This document shows positions 33,297-41,423 of a DNA stretch of 64,000 nt, one piece after another (within the stretch, counting starts at the first letter, position 1; every line of letters begins with the position of its first letter). The notes below the pieces were generated by a model. The model saw nothing but the letters and a program-made list of their open reading frames with translations, did not search any database and had not been told where the DNA came from. The position numbers and the translations under genes are program-made. The stretch is from positions 3,100,001-3,164,000 of the forward strand of contig NZ_CP187555.1 in the NCBI RefSeq assembly GCF_049860805.1. Reading direction: 5' to 3'. This DNA comes from Parabacteroides sp900760525 (lineage in GTDB: Bacteria; Bacteroidota; Bacteroidia; Bacteroidales; Tannerellaceae).

Positions 33297-33722
33297 ATGA
33301 CAATTAATGAACTTCAGGACAACGTCATCGAAGAGTTTGCAGACTTCGACGACTGGATGGACAAGTATGCGTTACTGATAGACCTGGGTAACTCGCTTCC
33401 CCCTTTGGAGGAAAAGTATAAAACAGAAAGCAACCTGATCGAAGGTTGCCAGAGCCGTGTCTGGTTGCAAGCGGATTATGTGGATGGCAAGATCCTTTTC
33501 AAAGGCGAGAGCGATGCTGTGATCGTCAAAGGGATCGTCTCTTTGCTGATCAGCATCCTGTCCGGCCATACCCCGCAGGAAATACTGGATGCCGACCTTT
33601 ATTTCATTGAAAAGATCGGCCTGAAAGAACACCTCAGCCCCACCCGCTCGAACGGCCTCGTGGCTATGGTCAAGCAGATGCGTATGTATGCACTGGCGTT
33701 CCGGACAAAGGAACAGGGATGA
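33297..33722 (+). CDS. sufE: SufE family iron-sulfur assembly sulfur acceptor
   Basis: 141 residues. Accepts persulfide sulfur from SufS and passes it to the SufBCD scaffold in Fe-S cluster biogenesis. The active Cys is in LIEGCQSRVWL, the family signature, about residue 50. Length and the N-terminal DDWMDKYALLIDLG helix fit SufE. It follows the cyclase gene by 14 bases. Its likely partner sufS lies 5 kb away on the other strand at 38.4-39.7 kb. Confidence 0.93.
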   Translation: MTINELQDNVIEEFADFDDWMDKYALLIDLGNSLPPLEEKYKTESNLIEGCQSRVWLQADYVDGKILFKGESDAVIVKGIVSLLISILSGHTPQEILDADLYFIEKIGLKEHLSPTRSNGLVAMVKQMRMYALAFRTKEQG

Positions 33723-33746
33723 TGTTCAAAGCATATAGGTTTCAAA

Positions 33747-33830
33747 AAGGATGCCTACAGCTCTCTGGAAAGGTAGGCATCCTTCTCGGAAAAGGTTAGC
33801 ACCTGTCGGGAGACAGCCTATAACCTTTTT
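33747..33830 (+). terminator. Double hairpin after sufE
   Basis: First stem AAGGATGCCTAC (33747-33758) with 33773-33784; second stem AAAAGGTTA (33790-33798) with TAACCTTTT (33821-33829), the latter followed by a T. Together they should end the 30.5-33.7 kb transcript. Confidence 0.7.
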
Positions 33831-34280
33831 GCCAATAGGATATAGGCTATATCGTATAGGTCGGGAGCCCATAATTACCGGATTCCCCCCCATTATCTAA
33901 AAAAACAAACGGGGTTCACCCTCCCGTAAAACGATAAATTTCAAGAGTTTGTGGTGAAGACTGGAAAAACGGAACTGCCCAGAACTATTTTTACCCGGAA
34001 AAACGGACTGGATTCACAGCATTCACTGTAAAACAATGATTTAATAGGGCTTACAGTAGTGTGAACCCAATATAAAAAAACAACAGAGTAGGTTAAACCC
34101 GTGCTTATCCCCTCCAATCTGTGCCTTCTGCGTCTCTTGATAACCCCAAATATAGCGATTCACCGAATGGACACCGTACAGTCATTAATAACATTTAACC
34201 TCAATAACCTCTAAGGTTTACTAATTTGCAGTAGTTTTGCGAAAAAACAGTAATAAGCTGTCTGTTAAAATAATAACACC
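33831..34280. other. Intergenic region before the beta-propeller pair
   Basis: About 450 bases with no convincing gene. It contains two copies of GGAAAAACGGA about 45 bases apart and, near the end, TAGTTTTG at 34232-34239, a -7 element for the following gene without a clear -33. Confidence 0.45.
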
Positions 34281-35444
34281 ATGAACAAAGTGAACACATT
34301 CTTAGCGATCTCCCTGTTTGCAATGACAAGCTGCGGAGAGGGGAACAAACAACCTGCAGAAGTTATCACCGTAGACGTAAGCACCAATTATCCGGAGAAA
34401 GAATTAATCCTCCAAGATATAATGGATGTGGAATATGTCCCTTTGGAAACTACCGACGAATTTATTACCAAGGGCGTAGTAAAAGCCATCGGAAAAGACC
34501 TCCTGTTTGTCACCAACCAGAGTAGCGACGGGGATATTTTCATCTTTGACAGGAAAACCGGCAAAGGATTACGGAAGATAAACCGTATGGGACAGGGCGC
34601 TGAAGAATACTCTTATGTCTCCGCCATCGCCCTGGACGAAGAGAACCAGGAAATATTTGTCTCAGACTTTGGAATCCGGAAAATATTGGTATATGACTTG
34701 TCCGGAAACTTCAAAAGAAGTTTCAAGAACGCCGATACCTCCTACTATAACGATCTATTCAATTATGACCGGGATCATTTGATCACGTACAAGAGCTATC
34801 CGACACCGAAAGAAAACGAACAAGCCTGTCATATACTGATTTCCAAGCAAGACGGTAGCATCGCCCGTGAAATCCGAATCCCTTTTAAAGAGATGGAAAC
34901 GCCTATTGTAACGAAAGATGAATACGTAATATCTCCGGAATTTCACCAAACATACCCGATGCATACGGACTGGTTGCTTGTCAATACTTCATCCGATACC
35001 CTGTACTGTTATCTGCCGGACGGCAACATAAGCCCCCTTATCGCCAGAGCCCCTTCCATACATACGATGGAAGCTCAAATATTCCTTTTCCCTACCGTCA
35101 TGACCGACCGCTATTATTTTATGCGGGCCATGAAGAAAGAAGTGAGCTTTAAAACGTTCAGAGGATTCCCTACCACCGACCTGGCATACGATAAGCTGGA
35201 AAAGACGCTGTTCCAATATACTTTGTGCAACGCCGATTATTCGAACAAGCAAAAAGTATCATTAGGACTAAATTTCAACGGTATTGTCAATCAAGAGATA
35301 GCAACCTGCCAGTCTTTAGAAGCAGCAGGCCTGATCGAAGCCAACGAGAAAGGACTACTGAAAGGCAGACTGAAAGAAATCGCGGCCGGCTTAAATGAAG
35401 AATCGAACGCCGTAATCATGTTGGTAAAATACAAGAAACAGTAA
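34281..35444 (+). CDS. 6-bladed beta-propeller lipoprotein, tandem copy 1
   Basis: 387 residues, lipoprotein signal (FLAISLFAMTSC). Blade motifs as in the family: MDVEYVPLETTDEF, GDIFIFDRKTGKGLRKINRMGQGAEEY, EIFVSDFGIRKILVYDLSGNFKRSF. C-terminal helix LKGRLKEIAAGLNEESNAVIMLVKYK is nearly identical to the same part of the next gene, showing recent common origin. Exported; ligand unknown. Relative to the propeller at 1.2-2.4 kb it is more GC-rich. A -7 element (TAGTTTTG) lies 41 bases upstream. Confidence 0.83.
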   Translation: MNKVNTFLAISLFAMTSCGEGNKQPAEVITVDVSTNYPEKELILQDIMDVEYVPLETTDEFITKGVVKAIGKDLLFVTNQSSDGDIFIFDRKTGKGLRKINRMGQGAEEYSYVSAIALDEENQEIFVSDFGIRKILVYDLSGNFKRSFKNADTSYYNDLFNYDRDHLITYKSYPTPKENEQACHILISKQDGSIAREIRIPFKEMETPIVTKDEYVISPEFHQTYPMHTDWLLVNTSSDTLYCYLPDGNISPLIARAPSIHTMEAQIFLFPTVMTDRYYFMRAMKKEVSFKTFRGFPTTDLAYDKLEKTLFQYTLCNADYSNKQKVSLGLNFNGIVNQEIATCQSLEAAGLIEANEKGLLKGRLKEIAAGLNEESNAVIMLVKYKKQ

Positions 35445-35607
35445 CTCCCGACACCCAATCTTTCGTCCATTAACAACGTTTAACCAGATAAGCGTCCTCA
35501 TTCTACTTAAATTAAATAGATTTGCGTGTAAATAGTAGATTATTATTCAATAAAATAAAAACAATCTTCCTATCTAAAGTTTTATTAAACATCTTAAATC
35601 GACAAAC

Positions 35608-36777
35608 ATGAAAAGCGTAAATTCTATTTTAATCATGCTCCTGCTCGTTGTAGCAGGATGCGGAGAGAGCAAACCACCGACAGATGATCTTATCACCGTA
35701 GACGTCACAGCCAATTACCCCAAAAAGGAACTGATTCTACAAGACTTTATGGATGTCGAATACATTCCGTTGGAAACGAGTAGCGAATTTATTACAATGG
35801 GATGGTTACATGCCGTCGGTAAGAAAGTCATAGTAGTCAGGAACAGAAATCGGAATACCGACGGAGACATCTTTATCTTTGACAGAAGCGGTAAAGCCGT
35901 GAATAAGATCAACCGTTTAGGTCAAGGTAACGAGGAATATCAATTTCTTTTGGGGATTACTTTAGATGAAGATAACAATGAAATCTTCGTCAACGACCAT
36001 TGGAGAAAAAAGATAATGGTGTATGACCTGTCCGGCAATTTCAAACGGAGCTTCGACCATAAGCAAGGCTGGTATGGCATGGATATATATAACTTCGACC
36101 GGGACAATCTCATTTGCCGCATTAACGGTACCGATGACAATGACAATTCGAATGCATTTGTGGTTGTGTCCAAACAGGATGGAAGTATAACTAAGGGAAT
36201 TTCTATTCCTTATAAAAAGAAAATATCGTCGTTGGTCTTTTCGGCAGACAGCAGCTACGTAATGCCAATCCGCAACCGGACATTGGTTCCACACCGTGGT
36301 GATAGTTGGATGCTCATGTACGATCCGGCCGATACGATATATAAACTCCGGACAGATTACAGTTTGGCTCCTCTTATTGCCCGTACCCCTCCCATCGGTT
36401 TGATGAATCCCCGGATATTCCTGTATCCGGCAGTAGTAACAGACCGTTTTTATTTCATGCAAACCGTAAAGGCCGAATGGGATTGGGTTGCCAACACCGG
36501 ACATAAACGGACCGACCTGATGTATGACAAACAAGAAAATGCCATATTCGAATATGTAGTAAAAAATGCCGATTACCCCAACGAACAGCCTGTCAGCATG
36601 ATGGTATCGGAAATCACATTCGGAAATGACGAAATCGCACTTGTGCAGAAATTAGAAGCATACGAACTTATAGAAGCCTACCAAAAAGGCCATCTGAAAG
36701 GCAGACTGAAAGAAATCGCGGCCGGATTGGAAGAAGACTCTAATCCGGTGCTGATGTTGATAAAATATAAAAAGTAA
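35608..36777 (+). CDS. 6-bladed beta-propeller lipoprotein, tandem copy 2
   Basis: 389 residues, lipoprotein signal (MLLLVVAGC). Same blade wording as its left neighbour (MDVEYIPLETSSEF, GDIFIFDRSGKAVNKINRLGQGNEEY, KKIMVYDLSGNFKRSFDH) and the same C-terminal LKGRLKEIAAGLEEDSNPVLMLIKYKK. The conserved ends and diverged centre suggest selection for different ligands after duplication. Its own -7 element, TAGATTTG at 35517-35524, suggests independent transcription. Convergent with rnhB, ending 13 bases before its stop. Confidence 0.83.
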   Translation: MKSVNSILIMLLLVVAGCGESKPPTDDLITVDVTANYPKKELILQDFMDVEYIPLETSSEFITMGWLHAVGKKVIVVRNRNRNTDGDIFIFDRSGKAVNKINRLGQGNEEYQFLLGITLDEDNNEIFVNDHWRKKIMVYDLSGNFKRSFDHKQGWYGMDIYNFDRDNLICRINGTDDNDNSNAFVVVSKQDGSITKGISIPYKKKISSLVFSADSSYVMPIRNRTLVPHRGDSWMLMYDPADTIYKLRTDYSLAPLIARTPPIGLMNPRIFLYPAVVTDRFYFMQTVKAEWDWVANTGHKRTDLMYDKQENAIFEYVVKNADYPNEQPVSMMVSEITFGNDEIALVQKLEAYELIEAYQKGHLKGRLKEIAAGLEEDSNPVLMLIKYKK

Positions 36778-36789
36778 ATTCTACCCTGT

Positions 36790-37389
36790 TCAGAACTTCA
36801 ATTCCAACTGTTCCGGCAGCAAGGTAAATGTCTTGCGGTGATACGGGGTTATCCCACATTCCCGGATGGCTTCACGATGGGCTTTTGTGGGATAGCCCTT
36901 GTTCTCCTTCCAATGGTAAGCCGGATATTCCAGGTCGAGGTGGTCCATATAGTCGTCACGATAAGTCTTCGCCAGGATGGAAGCGGCGGCGATGCTTAAA
37001 TATTTACCGTCTCCTTTTATAACCGTCGTATGCTTGATATCGGGATAGGGTGTAAAGCGGTTTCCGTCGATCAGCAGATGTTCAGGTTTGATCTTCAACC
37101 TGTCGATTGCCCGGTGCATGGCCAGGAAAGAGGCTTTCAATATATTGATCTTGTCGATCTCTTCTGCCGTGACGATACCGATAGCCCAGGCAATTGCCTC
37201 ACGCTCGATAATCGGACGGAGCGCATATCGTTTCTTTTCACTCAACTGCTTACTGTCGTTCAGATCTTCATTATGAAAATCAGGGGGAAGGATAACTGCG
37301 GCGGCATAAACCGAACCCGCCAGACATCCACGACCGGCCTCATCACAGCCGGCTTCTATACGATTTGCTTCTAAGTAGGGTAGTAACAT
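36790..37389 (-). CDS. rnhB: Ribonuclease HII
   Basis: 199 residues. Cleaves the RNA strand at ribonucleotides embedded in DNA. The motif GCDEAGRGCLAGSVYAAAVILP carries the Asp-Glu pair and Gly-Arg-Gly recognition loop. The third Asp is in LLIDGNRFTPY and the fourth in SLAA-type AAASILAKTYRDDYM. Length is standard. The frameshifted toxin gene ends two bases upstream of its start codon, so rnhB may be transcribed from the toxin-antitoxin promoter. Confidence 0.95.
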   Translation of the reverse strand: MLLPYLEANRIEAGCDEAGRGCLAGSVYAAAVILPPDFHNEDLNDSKQLSEKKRYALRPIIEREAIAWAIGIVTAEEIDKINILKASFLAMHRAIDRLKIKPEHLLIDGNRFTPYPDIKHTTVIKGDGKYLSIAAASILAKTYRDDYMDHLDLEYPAYHWKENKGYPTKAHREAIRECGITPYHRKTFTLLPEQLELKF

Positions 37390-37391
37390 TA

Positions 37392-37710
37392 TTATTCAAC
37401 TTCTTTTATCAAATCCAGCAAATGACCGGGATCTTGTCTGCAGTCCCACAACAAATGGATAAATATATAATTTTCTTCAACCGTATAAAGTATTTTATTA
37501 TGCTTAATAACAAGGTAACGGTAGACCAAAAGTTCTTTCCTCCAAAAGCGGCTCGACAGTCCCCATATTAGGAAATAATTTCAATAGGAAAACCTTTTTC
37601 TCAATCTCATTTTTGACACGAAAAGCAATCCGTTTACCAAAAGCCACTTTTAAATAACAAACCAAGTCAGCCACTTGCTGCTTGAAAAGTATGCTTGACC
37701 GAATTTCCAT
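37392..37710 (-). pseudogene. Frameshifted RelE/ParE-type toxin
   Basis: From ATG 37710 the frame gives a RelE/ParE-like start (SSILFKQQVADLVCYLKVAFGKRIAFRVKNEIEKKVFLLKLFPNMG) and then loses homology after PLLEE. The next frame continues sensibly to 37392: RKELLVYRYLVIKHNKILYTVEEN, then IFIHLLWDCRQDP, the usual toxin C-terminal strands. A two-base loss or one-base gain near 37546 explains it. The start overlaps the antitoxin stop by one base (TGATG), the usual layout. The toxin is probably inactive; a sequencing error is the alternative. Confidence 0.7.
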
Positions 37711-37967
37711 CAACAAAAAGATTGAAAGAAATCACGCATTTCCTGTTCGGAAACGTAAATTCCGTTTTCCTTATCCCGATTTGTTTCTTTCAACATTTCC
37801 TTCACTTCCTCCAATGTGAAGCAATTTGGACGTTTCAGTTCCGATTTTTCAATCTTAATCAACTTACGGGCAAGGCTTTCCATATAGGATATCGCCTCCT
37901 TGCTATTGCAAGCCTGCAAAATATCCAACGCCCAGTTTTTACGTTCTTGTAATTCCAATGCAGTCAT
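37710..37967 (-). CDS. Antitoxin-like protein paired with the broken RelE/ParE toxin
   Basis: 85 residues from the ATG at 37967 (MTALELQERKNWALDILQA). A longer frame up to 38267 exists but overlaps VanZ and lacks sense. Helical, charged, with a C-terminal segment EEVKEMLKETNRDKENGIYVSEQEMRDFFQSF of the sort that wraps a RelE/ParE toxin. Its stop overlaps the toxin start by one base. No DNA-binding motif is obvious, so it is probably a short antitoxin of the addiction-module type; the exact family is unclear. Confidence 0.62.
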   Translation of the reverse strand: MTALELQERKNWALDILQACNSKEAISYMESLARKLIKIEKSELKRPNCFTLEEVKEMLKETNRDKENGIYVSEQEMRDFFQSFC

Positions 37968-38020
37968 AAGACATCTGAATTTTGATACAGTACAAAAGTA
38001 ACATTCTTCCGGCACATAAG

Positions 38021-38428
38021 CTAATGAACCCCAGTCTTTCTTTTCATCATCCAGGGACGAAGGATGAAATAAGAAAAGAGTGTGGCAAGTATGACACCGC
38101 AGATATTTGCGAGGAAATCGAACCAGTCGCCCCCGCGGTAGGTCGTACAGTATTCCTGCAAAAGTTCGATTGCCCCGCTCATCAGAATCGGGCACAGGAC
38201 AGCTCCGATCCAGGCATGCCACAACACATCGTCGTATTTGCGGTGATTGCGCAGGAACTCGATCCACAGCATACCCGACAGACCGGCGTACATACAGATA
38301 TGGGCGACCTTGTCTATCCCCACGATCTTACTTACCTCCAACGAAGGCGGTTTAAAGAAAGAGAGATAGATCACCACTGCGATAATCGTCAGCGAAACCG
38401 GATATTTCTTCAGGTAATACAACATCAC
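38021..38428 (-). CDS. VanZ family membrane protein
   Basis: 135 residues, four hydrophobic segments (TIIAVVIYLSFF, ICMYAGLSGMLWIEF, WIGAVLCPILMSGAIEL, FLANICGVILATLFSYF). The segment DKVAHICMYAGLSG and the late AIELLQEYCTTYRGGDWFDFLANICGV follow the VanZ-like pattern (D-K-x-x-H near the start, E-x-x-Q and D-x-x-D-x-x-A-N later). Function of chromosomal VanZ-like proteins is not settled. It lies 20 bases downstream of sufS on the same strand and may be co-transcribed. Confidence 0.85.
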   Translation of the reverse strand: MMLYYLKKYPVSLTIIAVVIYLSFFKPPSLEVSKIVGIDKVAHICMYAGLSGMLWIEFLRNHRKYDDVLWHAWIGAVLCPILMSGAIELLQEYCTTYRGGDWFDFLANICGVILATLFSYFILRPWMMKRKTGVH

Positions 38429-38448
38429 AATTGCTATTTCAGATATGA

Positions 38449-39663
38449 TCAGAACATCTTCCGCACCCGTTCGATACCGGCGGCAAAAGTATCTATTTCT
38501 TCTTTTGTATTATAGAACGAGAAGGAGGCGCGAACCGTCCCCTCGATTCCCAAATCCTGCATCAGCGGCTGGGCGCAATGATGCCCGGTACGGACTGCAA
38601 TACCCAGGCGGTCCAACAGCATTCCCATATCATAATGATGGATATTGCCCACCAGGAAAGAAAGCACCGCCCCTTTATGAGCCGCCTGCCCGAAAATACG
38701 CATACCGTCGATTGCATTCAGTTTATCGGTTGCGTAACGTAGCAGTTCGTCTTCATAGGCCGCAATATTGCCCATTCCTAAACGGCCTACATAGCGCAGG
38801 GCTTCTGCCAAAGCCGTACTTCCGATATAATCAGGCGTCCCGGCCTCGAACTTGAATGGCAGTTCGTTGAAAGTCGTCTTCTCAAAGGAAACGGAAGCGA
38901 TCATCTCCCCTCCTCCCTGATACGGAGGCAACCTGTCCAGCCACTCCTCCTTGCCATACAGGACACCGATACCGGTAGGACCATACACCTTATGGCCGGA
39001 GAAAACATAAAACTCGGCATCCAGATCCTGCACATCCACTTTCAGATGGGGAACGGCCTGCGCTCCGTCGATCAATACCGGAACTTCGTGATTATGGGCT
39101 TCCTCGACAATCTCCTTTACCGGATTGATCGTACCGAGCACATTGGAGACATGCGTAACCGAGACAAGTTTCGTCCGTTCGGAGAAAAGGCTGCGGAACG
39201 TGTCCATGCACAATTCGCCCTTTTCATTCATCGGAATCACTTTCAGCGTGATCCCTTTACGGGCCGCCTGTATCTGCCAGGGAACGATATTGGAATGGTG
39301 TTCCATCACCGAAACGATCACCTCGTCGCCGGCCGACATACATTCGTCGGTAAAACTGGAAGCAATCAGGTTGATCGCCTCTGTCGTCCCGCGTGTAAAA
39401 ATAATCTCGTTGGAAGAACGGGCGTTCAGGAATTGCTGCACGGTCTTGCGTGCGTCTTCATGCGCTTCCGTCGCCGCCTGGCTCAAGAAATGGACACCAC
39501 GGTGAATATTGGCATTCACATTATAGTAACCGCTCTCGATCTTTTCCACCACACAGCGCGGTTTCTGGGTTGTCGCTCCGTTGTCGAAGTAAATAAGCGG
39601 CTTATCGTATATCTTATGATCCAGAATCGGGAAATCCTTCCGGATAGACTGTACATCTAACAT
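38449..39663 (-). CDS. sufS: Cysteine desulfurase SufS
   Basis: 404 residues, PLP enzyme that removes sulfur from cysteine for Fe-S clusters. Features: IYFDNGATTQKPRCVVEKI at the N-terminus, VSVMEHHSNIVPWQ (His stacking on PLP), FSGHKVYGPTGIGVLYG (Schiff-base Lys) and RTGHHCAQPLM (catalytic Cys in the short group II loop, as in SufS). Length fits. Its acceptor sufE lies on the other strand at 33.3 kb. A -7-like element (TATCTTTG on the minus strand, 39695-39702) is 32 bases upstream. Confidence 0.95.
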   Translation of the reverse strand: MLDVQSIRKDFPILDHKIYDKPLIYFDNGATTQKPRCVVEKIESGYYNVNANIHRGVHFLSQAATEAHEDARKTVQQFLNARSSNEIIFTRGTTEAINLIASSFTDECMSAGDEVIVSVMEHHSNIVPWQIQAARKGITLKVIPMNEKGELCMDTFRSLFSERTKLVSVTHVSNVLGTINPVKEIVEEAHNHEVPVLIDGAQAVPHLKVDVQDLDAEFYVFSGHKVYGPTGIGVLYGKEEWLDRLPPYQGGGEMIASVSFEKTTFNELPFKFEAGTPDYIGSTALAEALRYVGRLGMGNIAAYEDELLRYATDKLNAIDGMRIFGQAAHKGAVLSFLVGNIHHYDMGMLLDRLGIAVRTGHHCAQPLMQDLGIEGTVRASFSFYNTKEEIDTFAAGIERVRKMF

Positions 39664-39855
39664 AACTGTAACTATTTAACTTAATAACAAGCGCCAAAGA
39701 TACGATGTTTAAATGATTTATTCATAATCAAAAAGATTACCTTTATAGAATGCCTGTGAAATAACATCTCTCCACCAATATTTTCGTCTGAAAACAATTT
39801 ATCTTCAGAATAATATTTATCTTCGCATTGGTTATTGATACTAAATGTAATAGCG

Positions 39856-40152
39856 ATGAAAACAAGAAACGAATACATAGATATGCTCAAGGCATGCGGT
39901 AACGTGCTGCGTACGCGTTTTGGTGTTAGCTCACTGCGTTTATTTGGTTCCGTAGCACGAAATGAACAAACTGAAAATAGTGATATCGATGTTTGTGTAG
40001 AAATGAAACCTAATTTATTTCAGCGTATCCAATTAAAACAATATCTGGAAGAGCAATTAGGTTGCCAGGTAGATGTTATACGCATTCATAAGAATATGAA
40101 TGAATTGCTAAAAAGTCAAATAGAAGAAGATGGAATATATATCTTTTCATAA
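39856..40152 (+). CDS. MNT-type nucleotidyltransferase antitoxin
   Basis: 98 residues from ATG 39856. The minimal nucleotidyltransferase motif is LFGSVARNEQTENSDIDVCVEM (Gly-Ser then Asp-x-Asp), followed by CQVDVIRIHKNMN with the third acidic residue. In MNT-HEPN modules this protein neutralises the HEPN ribonuclease by AMPylating it or by binding. The downstream HEPN gene overlaps it by 23 bases but is frameshifted, so the antitoxin now stands without a working toxin. Confidence 0.85.
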   Translation: MKTRNEYIDMLKACGNVLRTRFGVSSLRLFGSVARNEQTENSDIDVCVEMKPNLFQRIQLKQYLEEQLGCQVDVIRIHKNMNELLKSQIEEDGIYIFS

Positions 40153-40518
40153 GAAGAAGGTAGCTGTTGGCATCTTAAGACAAATTGAAGACGCCATTCA
40201 ACGATTACAGGAAAGGACTGCATGCATTCATTGTGTGGATGATTTTTTATTGAGTCCGAACGGAATGGAAAAGTTAGATGCCACATGATGTTACTCATCG
40301 CTATTGGAGAAAGCTTGAAAAGCTTTGATAAAGTAACAGAAAAGAAAATTTTATCCACCTACCCTTCCATTCCATGGAGTGATATTATGGGGGTCCGGGA
40401 TGTTATAGCCCATCACTATTTCAACATAGATGCAGAAGAAATATTCAGCATCATAGATCAGGAATTAGATCCTCTACTAAAAGCGATTCGCGATCTTATT
40501 ACGACTTTGTCCGAATAG
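40130..40518 (+). pseudogene. Frameshifted HEPN (HepT-like) toxin
   Basis: Frame one from ATG 40130: AVGILRQIEDAIQRLQERT, then DDFLLSPNGMEKLDAT and a stop (TGA 40286-40288). The homologous text continues in another frame from 40285 as MLLIAIGESLKSFDKVTEKK, containing the HEPN catalytic motif RDVIAHHYF. Restoring one C between ACATG and ATGTTA would give DATCMLLIAIG, the usual HepT wording. So one base is missing. The RxxxxH ribonuclease site survives in the C-terminal fragment but the protein is split. An assembly error is possible. Confidence 0.75.
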
Positions 40519-40528
40519 CCTCCCCTCT

Positions 40529-41317
40529 TTATTTCTTCTTCTGATAGAAACGAACCCAGTCGATCTCCATCTCAACAGGCAAGTCGGAAGGATTGACTTC
40601 TCCTACCCAACTTCCGCCTAACTGCATATCGAGCAGCAAATAGAACTCTTTGTCTGTGAACGGGAACTGCCCTTCCTTGTCCGTTTCGATGCGGGGATAA
40701 GCAAAAGTGCGGGTATTGTTGATAAAGAAGACGAGACTGTCCCGGTACATTTCCACACTATATACATTATAATCATCGCGGTCGATCGCACCGGTCCCTC
40801 CCTGCTGCGGATTGTCTTTGATCCCCAAGACATGGGTATAGGCAGAATGAACGGTCTGATACGCGATCGTATCATTATTCAAGCGTTCCATAATATCGAT
40901 TTCCCCTCCATCCGGCCAGCCTTCATTTTCAGGCAACAGCCAAAAAGCAGGCCACGCTCCGGTCGCACCGTACAGCTTGGCTCGGATATCCAGGCGCCCG
41001 TCGGAGAAACCGACCTTACCCTTCGTATAAACGCCTCCCGTGATAAACGGAGCCGTATCGGCCGGCAAGCTATAATTGACTAATCCACGCAAAACCAAAT
41101 TGCCGTCGCGCATGGCATAGCAGGAATCGAAGTCCGACATATAATTATTCCAGTCTGACCTTCCACGCGGTATCTTACTCCACGAAGCCTCATCGAAATG
41201 ATCCGTCTGGTCGAAATTATCCTCCCATACCAATTTCCATCCCTCCTGTTGTGGCCGGCAACCTGCCATGATCGACAGAACAACCGACATTCCTAATGCG
41301 AATAATCCCTGCTTCAT
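40529..41317 (-). CDS. Glycoside hydrolase family 16 lipoprotein
   Basis: 262 residues from ATG 41317; a longer frame adds nine residues ahead of the signal. Lipoprotein-type signal with Cys20 (SIMAGC). Catalytic motif GEIDIMERL at 138-146 holds the nucleophile Glu139, Asp141 and acid/base Glu144 in the beta-jellyroll pattern of GH16. Substrate-side aromatics are WPAFWLLPENEGWPDGG. GH16 covers laminarinases and endo-beta-1,4-galactosidases that cut mucin O-glycans; given GH20 and GH2 neighbours the latter is attractive but unproven. Last gene of the PUL, likely surface or periplasmic and acting first on the polymer. Confidence 0.88.
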   Translation of the reverse strand: MKQGLFALGMSVVLSIMAGCRPQQEGWKLVWEDNFDQTDHFDEASWSKIPRGRSDWNNYMSDFDSCYAMRDGNLVLRGLVNYSLPADTAPFITGGVYTKGKVGFSDGRLDIRAKLYGATGAWPAFWLLPENEGWPDGGEIDIMERLNNDTIAYQTVHSAYTHVLGIKDNPQQGGTGAIDRDDYNVYSVEMYRDSLVFFINNTRTFAYPRIETDKEGQFPFTDKEFYLLLDMQLGGSWVGEVNPSDLPVEMEIDWVRFYQKKK

Positions 41318-41423
41318 TCTTAATCTGTTTTCGATTTTTTGCAAAAGTAATTCTTTTCAACACAAAGGTACAGAGATTCCTGTTCATTTTAAACACCAAA
41401 CTCCGTACCTCCGTATTTTAGAA

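Noticed and set aside
37968..38267. N-terminal extension making the antitoxin 185 residues
   Set aside because: Overlaps VanZ on the same strand and has no family-like sequence; the ATG at 37967 fits.
39681..39890. Minus-strand 69-residue frame between sufS and the MNT gene
   Set aside because: Overlaps the MNT start and the promoter region; no support.
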